A stretch of DNA of 64,000 nt, from positions 2,628,501 through 2,692,500 of the forward strand of contig NC_084708.1 in assembly GCF_033807575.1 (NCBI RefSeq), written 5' to 3'. Source of the DNA: Cydia pomonella (taxonomy: Eukaryota > Arthropoda > Insecta > Lepidoptera > Tortricidae). A program made the translations under genes and the position numbers. Below, in pieces: positions 47,101-56,100 of this stretch. Under the pieces are notes generated by a model. The model worked only from the letters and a program-made list of their open reading frames with translations, ran no database searches and was not told where the DNA came from. Positions within the stretch are counted from its first letter, which is position 1; each line of letters begins with the position of its first letter.

Positions 47101-50100
47101 CCGGCTGGCCGTGGCTGTGTACCCGGATTTTATACTCTGAAACTGGAACTAGTGACAGATAAGAGTCGATTGATGTTTTTTTTAAAGACACTTATACTTA
47201 AATAGAATTACTTACCTATGTTTAATTAAAAGAAAGACTACTTATACATAATAATCCTTACAGTTTTAACCTATTTAACCTACCTACCTACCTACTTTTA
47301 ATAGTATCAGTTCGGTTCACTTAGTAGAAATACCTGTTCTAATAATGAAAAAGAAAGAAGAGTAATAAAAATAAAGAATCTGGAAGTCGTTGAGGTGTTC
47401 CGTTCTTCATCAGCAATTCTACTTCAACAAATGTCACTTTATTGAGTAAAAATGCTTGTAATATTGATGAAAATCCTAAAATGACTATATGTATCCTTAT
47501 ACAATATGAGAAGCTCCTTCGGTTTCTCGTAGAACCTATCATCAGAACTGGACCTTGACACAAATGTTCCTTAAAAGCCTTACATGCTATAAACGAAATA
47601 AAATAAAAAACACGCCTAAGGTAAAATACTTGTCGTTGAAGAGTTCCATTTTGCTCAATATCAGCAGTTTCACTTCATCAAATGTCACTTGTTCAAATAA
47701 AAAAAACTTGATATGTTGACGAAAATCCTCAATTCCTCCCAATTGTGAATTCAAATCGATTTAAAATCCTCAATTCCTCATTGAATCCATCATCATAACT
47801 GGACCTTGACACAAATGTTTCCTAAGAACCTAGCTTGCTACAAACTTAACAAAGAATAAGAATCGCGCGCGTTGAAGAGTTCCGTTCTGGTCAATATCAC
47901 TAACTTGTTTAAATAAAAATGCTTGATATGTTGACGAGAATCCAAACATTACTGTATGTATTGTATGCCTATAAGATTTGAGGAATTTTTTCGATTTCTC
48001 ATGGAACCCATCCTCAGAACTAGACCTTATGACACAAATGTCTTCAAGAACTTTACTTGCTACAAAATAAACAAATAAAACATATCGCGCGCGAATTGGC
48101 GAGTTCCATTTTGGCCAGCATCAGCTGTTGCATTTCGTCAAATGTCACTTTTTAATAAAAATGCTTGATTTGTAAATAAAAATCCAGAAATTATAAGATG
48201 TCAGGAATTCCCTCGATTATTTATGAAACCCATCATCAGAACTGAACATTGATATAAATACACCTTAAGAAAGTTACACGCTACAAGCTTAATAAAGAAT
48301 ACAAAACGCGTGCGTTAAAAAGTTCCGTTCTGGACAACATCAGCAGTTCCACTTGATCAAATATAACTTTTTTTAAATAAAACACCTAGAGATATTGATG
48401 AAAAAAAAACTATATGTATTACTATAAGGTTTGAGGTGTCCATCATCAGACCTAGACACTAGACACTGGTGTCTAGCACAGATATTTCTTAAGAACCTTA
48501 CTTTCTACAAACTTAAAAGTTCCGAGGAATTGTTCAGATTAATCTCTGCCGCCTCTTTCCGTCACCGCTTTACGCTACATCATTTATATCTTCACCACTT
48601 AGATGGTTGGCAATCCTCAACTGTGAATTTCTCTAGAAACTTCCTGCCTCATACAGCTAAACTATGAAATGATCTGTCGCATGCGGTATTTCCGGCCCAA
48701 TACGATCTTTCAAACTTTAAGGAGAGAGCGTGTTCCTATCTTAAATGCCGGCACCGCACTTACAATCCCTATGGTGTAACAGATGTCCATGGCCAGCGGT
48801 AATTGCTTACCATCAGTTGATTCGTCTGCTAGTTTGCCTCTTATATCACAACAAACAAAAAAAGAAAAAATCTCACGCGTTGAAGAGTTCCGTTTTAGTC
48901 AACATCACTAGTTCCACTTCATCAAATGCCACTAATGTGAATAAAAAAAGCTAAAGATATTGATGAAAATCCAAAATGACTATATGCCTATAAGAATTGA
49001 GGAGAATGAGGAGTTCCCTCGCTTTCTCATGAAACACATCATCAGATCTGTACTTCGACAAAAATGTTTCTTGAGAACCTTACTCGCTAGAAACTTAACA
49101 ACGAAGAAAAATTGCGCGCGTTGGAGTTCCGTTTTGGTCAACATCAGTAGTTCCACATCATCAAATGTCACTTTTGTGAATAAGACTTGATAATATGTTG
49201 ATGAAAATCCAATAAGTACTATATAATATATATATATACCTATAACATTTAAGAAATTCCCTCGATTCTTCATGGGACCCATCATCAGACCTTTACCTTG
49301 ACACGAATGTTCCTAAAAACCTTAGTACTTAAAACTTACTTGCTACAAACTTAACTAATAAAACAAATCGCGCGCGAGTTGGCGAGTTCCATTCTGGTCA
49401 ACATCAGCTGTTACACTTAGTGAAATGACAATTTTTTAATAAAAATGCTTGATATGTAAATAAAATCCCAGAAATTATTACATGTATGCCTATAAGATTT
49501 TAGGAATTCCCTCGATTCTTCATGAAACCCATCATCAGAACTGTACTTTGACAAAAATGTTTCTTAAGAACCTTACTTGCTACAAACTTAACGAAGAAAA
49601 ATTGCACGCGTTGGAGTTCCGTTCTGGTCAACATCAGCTGTTACACTTAGTGAAATGACAATTTTTTAATAAAAATGCTTGATATGTAAATAAAATCCCA
49701 GAAATTATTACATGTATGCCTATAAGATTTTAGGAATTCCCTCGATTCTTCATGAAACCCATCATCAGAACTGTACTTTGACAAAAATGTTTCTTAAGAA
49801 CCTTACTTGCTACAAACTTAACGAAGAAAAATTGCACGCGTTGGAGTTCCGTTCTGGTCAACATCAGTAGTTCCACATCATCATATGTCACTTTTGTGAA
49901 TAAAAGTTGATAATATGTTGATGAAAATCCAATAAGTACTACATATATGCCTATAGCATTTAAGAAATTCCCTCGATTCTTCATGGGACCCATCATCAGA
50001 CCTTTACCTTGACACAAATGTTCCTAGAAACCTTAATACTTAAAACTTACTTGCTACAAACTTAACTAATAAAACAAATCGCGCGCGAGTTGGTGAGTTC

Positions 50101-53100
50101 CATTCTGGTCAACATCAGCTGTTACTTTTAGTCAAATGACACTTTTTTAATAATAATGCTTGATATGTAAATAAAATCCCAGAAATTATTACATGTATGC
50201 CTAAAAGATTTTAGGAATTCCCTCGATTCTTCATGAAACCCATCATCAGAACTGGACATTGATGTATTAAGTACACCTTAAGAACCTTACTCACTACAAG
50301 CTTAATAAAGAATACAAAACGTGTGCGTTGAAAAGTTCCGTTCTGTTATTTATATTATATCAGCAGTTCCACTTGATTAAATGTAGCTTTTTTTTAATAA
50401 AACGCCCAAAGATATTGATGTAAATCCAAAAAAAACTATATGTATTTCTATAAGGATTGAGGTATCTATCAGACCTGGATCTAGACACAGATGTTTCTTA
50501 ACAACCTTACTTTCTACAAACTTATCAGGACAAATCTATTACGGCGAGTGTTCCATCGAATTGCTCGGATTTATCCTTGCCGCCTCTTTTCGTCATCGCT
50601 CTACGCTACAACATTTTTATTTTCACCACTTAGATGGTTGGCAGTCCTCAACTGTGCATTTCTCTAGAAACTTCCTGCCTCATACAGCTAAACTATGAAA
50701 TGATCTGTTGCCTGCGGTATTTCCGGACCAATACGACATTTAAAACCTTAAGAAAACAGCGTATTCCAATCTTAAAGGCCAGCACCGAACTTACAACCCC
50801 TATGGTTTAGCAGGTGTCCATGGGCGGCGGTAATCGCTTACCATCAGGTGTGACGTCTGCTCGTTTGCCTCTTATATCATAAAAAAAACAAAGAAGAAAA
50901 ATCTCGCGCGTTCAAGAGTTCCGTTTTGGTCAACATCAGTAGTTCCACTTCATTAAATGCCACTAGTGGGAATGAAAAAGCTTAAGGTATTGATGAAAAT
51001 CCAAAATGACTATATGCCTATAAGATTTGAGGTGTTCCCTCGCTTCCTCATGGAACCCATCGTCAGACCTTTACCTTGACACAAGGTTCCTAAAAACCTT
51101 GGTACTTGAAACTTACTCGCTACAAACTTAACAAAGAAGACAAATCACGCGCGTGGAAGAGTTCCGTTTCTGATCAACATCAGCAGTTCCACTTCACCAA
51201 ATGTACTTACTTACCACCCATTTATTTGAAACAGTACCTAGGTACTCCATTTTGATGCCGCCAGCATGAAACTTCAATGGCCTCAGTGTCCGATGAACAA
51301 CTTAAAAATGCTGAAAGTAATAACAATTATAATAAGTTGGGGAGTAGCGACCTTACACACCCGAGTGCTCCTGGGGAGTTCTGTTACCGGACATACAATA
51401 ATAATAACAATAAATAAATATTATAGGGACATTCTTACACAAATTAACTGAGTCCCACGGCAAGCCGAGAAGGCTTGTTTTGTGGGTACTCATACGACAT
51501 AATAATATATAATATACAAATACTTAAATACATAGAAAACATCCATGACTCAGGAACAAATATATGTGCTCATCACACAAATAAATGCCCTTACCGGGAT
51601 TCAAACCCAGGATCATCGACTTACTAGGCCAAACCGGTCGTGAAAAAGGAGCAAAAAAAAAGAAAAATATATCAAAAGAAAATGCGATTTGGAAACGTTA
51701 TTCGCCACTTAATATATATCTGGTTCACAGCATTTATTTGGTGCTGATATAATGCCTGCAATATTACCTACCCGAGTACATTAAAATATGAATAAATTAT
51801 CATAAATTCAAAAGATGGTCCCTATAACAGTTCATTTTTACATGGAAAAATGGCTTTCATATAAAATGTTTGTCAGACATATTTTTGGAAGTATAGTACA
51901 ATCATTAACTTAGAAATATAGGTAACATTTCACGAATAAAAATACGGTAACACATATTTTTAATTATTTTTTTAACTTATCCTACGCAAAATAGAATTGG
52001 AGAAACTGACATAGGGACTATCATTCGACACGACACGTATAGTAAAGTATGAATCCGCTCTAAGTCCCCTTACATAGACAGTGGGAAGTAAAATAATTCT
52101 TGTTCTGAAAACAATAAAATGTAAAATGATTAGGTAGGACAATCCAAACTTCTAAGGTCGCGTAGATCAGAAGTAGATATGAATTTGTTCGACAATACGA
52201 TAGGAAACTTTTCAGCATTTACATTGGCGCATTTTTTTCTGGAATACTATCTAAATTGCACTTTGTATATATGCTACATTTTTTATATAATTTGGAGCCT
52301 TTATTTTCCATGGAGTCGAACGCTATATAGCAGCTATACGAGAAAAAATAATACTTTGATCTTACCTACCCCATGAATAGTGAAGATCATCAAGGAGCAT
52401 ACTCTCTGAGATCAATGGAATGGAGTGCCTTTCGATTGGAGAAAATTATAGCGTATTAGAAATATACTATTTTGTAATTACAATGTTGAATATTTTAAAT
52501 TGCGTGTTTTGACAATTATTGTTGACAATATTACATTCAGAGTCATCTTGACATAACTTTAGAAATCCATAAACTAGTCTATACTTTTTAAAATGATGGA
52601 GTAAGACTGACGAGATTACCGCGATGTATAAATGTTTTACGTCAAGTAGAATTTTGCTTTAGAGCGACATCTGGCGTTGAGTAGAAAAGTTAAGGCGTAA
52701 TTAACTACAATTAATTAACTCATTAAATGGTTTTATTTTGGTCCCTGCAACGATTTGACCCCAGTTATATTATACGAAAAATAGCTTATAAAAATACTTT
52801 TCACATGATATACATGGCATTTGTATACACTCTTATTTCGCTGTGTATCAAGTAATTTTTAGAATGACGATTTTTTAAAACTGTTCATTTTGTCCCTTTA
52901 AATACTTTATCATTGGTGTTGATACAAAAAACATAAAGCATTTTTTATATTCTTTCGAATAAAATACGCTAAAACTTTTTATATCCCGCGTATAAGGAAA
53001 TATAACTGCTTATATGCGCAACTTCTTTTTTTATATAGCTCGGTCCCTGCAAGTGGTCCAAGGTTGGTGCCATACAATAAAATAATACTACGATTAAAAG

Positions 53101-56100
53101 CTTTAAAACGACATATGTCTCAACAGTATACATCCATGGGACACTCCCCATACAAAAGTGCCCATTGTCCTTTGACCCGCTTCCCGACCTCCGATGAAGC
53201 TGAAAATTTGCATACATTCCATATATAGGAAGTCGGGTAACGATGCAATATTATGGTACAGTCAGCGTCAAATACTTTGTAGCAGTCATCGTGTCCAAAT
53301 AGTTCGGTACACCATACTAAATATATGGTGTACCGAACTATTTGGCTACTTTGGTTGCTACAAAATATTTGACGCTGACTGTACCATCAAGCTGATCTGA
53401 TGATGGAGACAGGAGGTGACCATGAGTTCCTATGGTCACCTCCTGTCTCCATCCTGTGATAAAACAACGCAACCTAATTGTATTTAAAATATAAAATAAA
53501 TATAAAAATATTATTTGGAATTGTCTCGAAGAGTATTAGTTGCCTGTGGAAAGAAAAGTACAGTCAGTGATGAAAGCTTGTACCAACAAACAAATTTTTG
53601 CCAAAAACTTAAAACATTGCAAAGGCTTTCTTTGTTGTTATAATGGTATAATAGATTCCTTTACCTATACTATCTTTATGTATTTAAATAAAAGTAAACA
53701 AACAATTTGTACATTTTCGGGTAATTATAACATTTATTGGTTTACCAACTAAATACAAAACCGCCTGGATCTGTCACTGAACGACCTAACTTTAACCTAC
53801 ATTATCATTATTATGATCATTTAATCTTTTCATCTACCCTCAAGTGGCTTAAGGAGCCATTAGAGGGTAGGTTTTGTTTACTTTTATTTAAATACCTAAA
53901 TATACAGAGTATAATTGTATGTATTTTGTACAGAATACGCGGCCTCCTGCCCGGCTGTGTATACTCGCTACAACTCAAAGACTCGACCACGCCAGAGCTG
54001 GCTGGACTGAAGCTCGTCAAGGCACCGTCATCCATACAAGTTAGTATCTTATTGTCTAAGTTATAAGATTCTAATTCGCTCGGTGACATCGCAGGCAGAC
54101 GTCCGAATGCTCATCACTGACCCAGCACATGTCATCTATGGAGTGTATAGGAAGGAGCAAAATCTCTTAAAGTACTTAATGGCGCAGCGACCCAAAATGA
54201 ATGTTGGCCTCCGACACGAGAACACGCCACTTGTCTCGACCCGGCGCCACCAGCTGCCGGCTCGGAGGCCGCGAGTCCGCTCCAACGGATCCGATATGCT
54301 CCGCCCTCCCGGCCGTCCCAGGTACGCCCTTTTGTCCACGTATGCTGGCCGAGCCAGTGGAGACGGTCAGCTTTTGTCTCGCCGACAATATTGGATGTAG
54401 CCACAAGACCTTCAATCTCGACGTTTTTGCGGAGTTCGAAACTGCCATCTTCTCTTCTCACAGGGCCTAGGATCTTTCTAAGTATTCTCCTTTCTGCCAC
54501 CAGGAGCTTATTTTCTTCTTTAAATGTTGGTATTCAAGTCTCGCATCCGTACTCAGGAGTTTGGACACTAACACTTTATGAAGGGGGGCACTACATCACG
54601 AGACGTCTGAACCCGGATGTCTACTTCCTCCTCACGAGTGACGGTGCAGCCTAAGTATCTAAACTTGTCCACCCCTTTATATATGGTATCTCCAACATGA
54701 AGAGCTTCTCTTCTGACGCGCGTGTTTTTATAGCGTTTTATGTGAAGATACTCTGACTTTTTATGGCTGATACTTACCCCCCTATAGTTTACCCTCCATA
54801 GTTTTTACTTTATTGTATGTGCAAAGTCTAAAACAAATTCGTGCTATAGATATGACAGCTCGTCGATTAGCACCATTTAGTTAGGCTGTCAGTCTGTGGG
54901 GCACGATTTTTTCTAAAATTATACACTTTTTGACATACAACAGAATACAGTAAAACTGCTTGTAGGGTGTATGTAGTAACCGTGATCGTAATAAGCGGCA
55001 AAGGCGTCGCCAGCCGATGGGCTAGTAAAGTTACGATGCCGCTAATAATCGTTTGTCCCTTTCAGATTTATTGATATGATGGAAAGGGACAAACGATTAT
55101 TAGCGGCACCATAACTTTAGTAGACGTTTATGAATAAGGGGGTTAGTTACAAATTGTATCCTCTAGGGGGAGTCAGCTGATCCCCCTGTCAGCCCCTGGC
55201 GACGCCCTTGATAAGCGGGTACTGTACACAATGTACACCAAAGATACTAACGCAATTTTTAAAGTTGTTTTATTTATTTTTCGTTTATTCTTCTACTAAC
55301 TCCATTTATTCCAGGTGAAAAATAACCAGGACATCACCGACGTACAACTGATCGCTATCCAACCACAACAGATAACGGACACCAATGTTCTGGTCTACAC
55401 TCCCAACATAGACCATTATAAGACCCTTCGTCTTACTTTAGCACTGGAATCTACCCCGGACACTCCTATATACTCCACCAAACTGGACAGTGCCGGATAC
55501 AGCCAGACTTTAAACCCAGGTATGGAGACTTTTCATCATTATCATAGGTTAATATATATTAGACTCTGGTATTCAACACATTTACCAAATAATTCCAATA
55601 GACTAGTCTTAACTTCCAACATAGACCATTATAAGACCCTACGTCTTACTTTAGTACTGGAATCTACCACTCCTATATACTCCACCAAACTTGATAGTGT
55701 CGGATATAGTCAAACTTTGGATCCAGGTATTTATTTCATTTCTATTGGAGACTCTTCATCACTGTCATAAGTTATAGTATATCATATGTCTTAGTCAGTA
55801 TACTTACAATACTATCTGGATATATATACATAGACGACCAGTTTGGCCAAGTGGGTAGTGACCCTGCCTACGAAGCCGATGGTCCCGGGTTCAAATCCTG
55901 GTAAGGGCATTTATTCGTGTGATGAGCATGGATATTTGTTCCTGAGTCATGGGTGTTTTCTATGTATTTAAGTATTTATAAATATTTATATATTATATAT
56001 ATCGTTGTGTACGTACCCTCAACACAAGCCTTATTGAGCTTACTGTGGGACTTAGTCAATTTGTGTACTAATGTCCTATAATATTTATTTATTTATTTAT

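Larger units (their letters stand above)
47380..51210 (+). repeat. Repeat array, ~14 units of about 235 bp, with higher-order ~2 kb period
   Basis: Units share GAGTTCCGTTCTGGTCAACA, TCAGCAGTTCCACTTCATCA, CTCGATTCTTCATGGAACCC and TTACTTGCTACAAACTTAAC. The GTTCC(G/A)TT landmark recurs near 47399, 47643, 47877, 48106, 48320, 48887, 49124, 49386, 49615, 49847, 50097, 50334, 50917 and 51160. Two adjacent units (49386 and 49615) are virtually identical over 229 bp. Two longer intervals each contain the same LINE 3' fragment. On the minus strand the units encode repeated peptides such as DDVELLMLTRTELQR and ASKVLKKHFCQS. Confidence 0.9.

Noticed and set aside
46960..47205. 81-codon ORF containing LSGYPAGRGCVPGFYTLKLE
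   Set aside because: Slightly protein-like but no splice context fits the NOMO phases and no family is recognised.
47380..51210. CRISPR-like array of regularly spaced repeats
   Set aside because: Units are about 235 bp, repeat throughout their length with no unique spacers, in a eukaryotic intron; a tandem repeat array.
54083..54654. Overlapping plus-strand ORFs after NOMO exon 16
   Set aside because: Shadows of the minus-strand RTE fragment, whose peptide motifs are recognisable.
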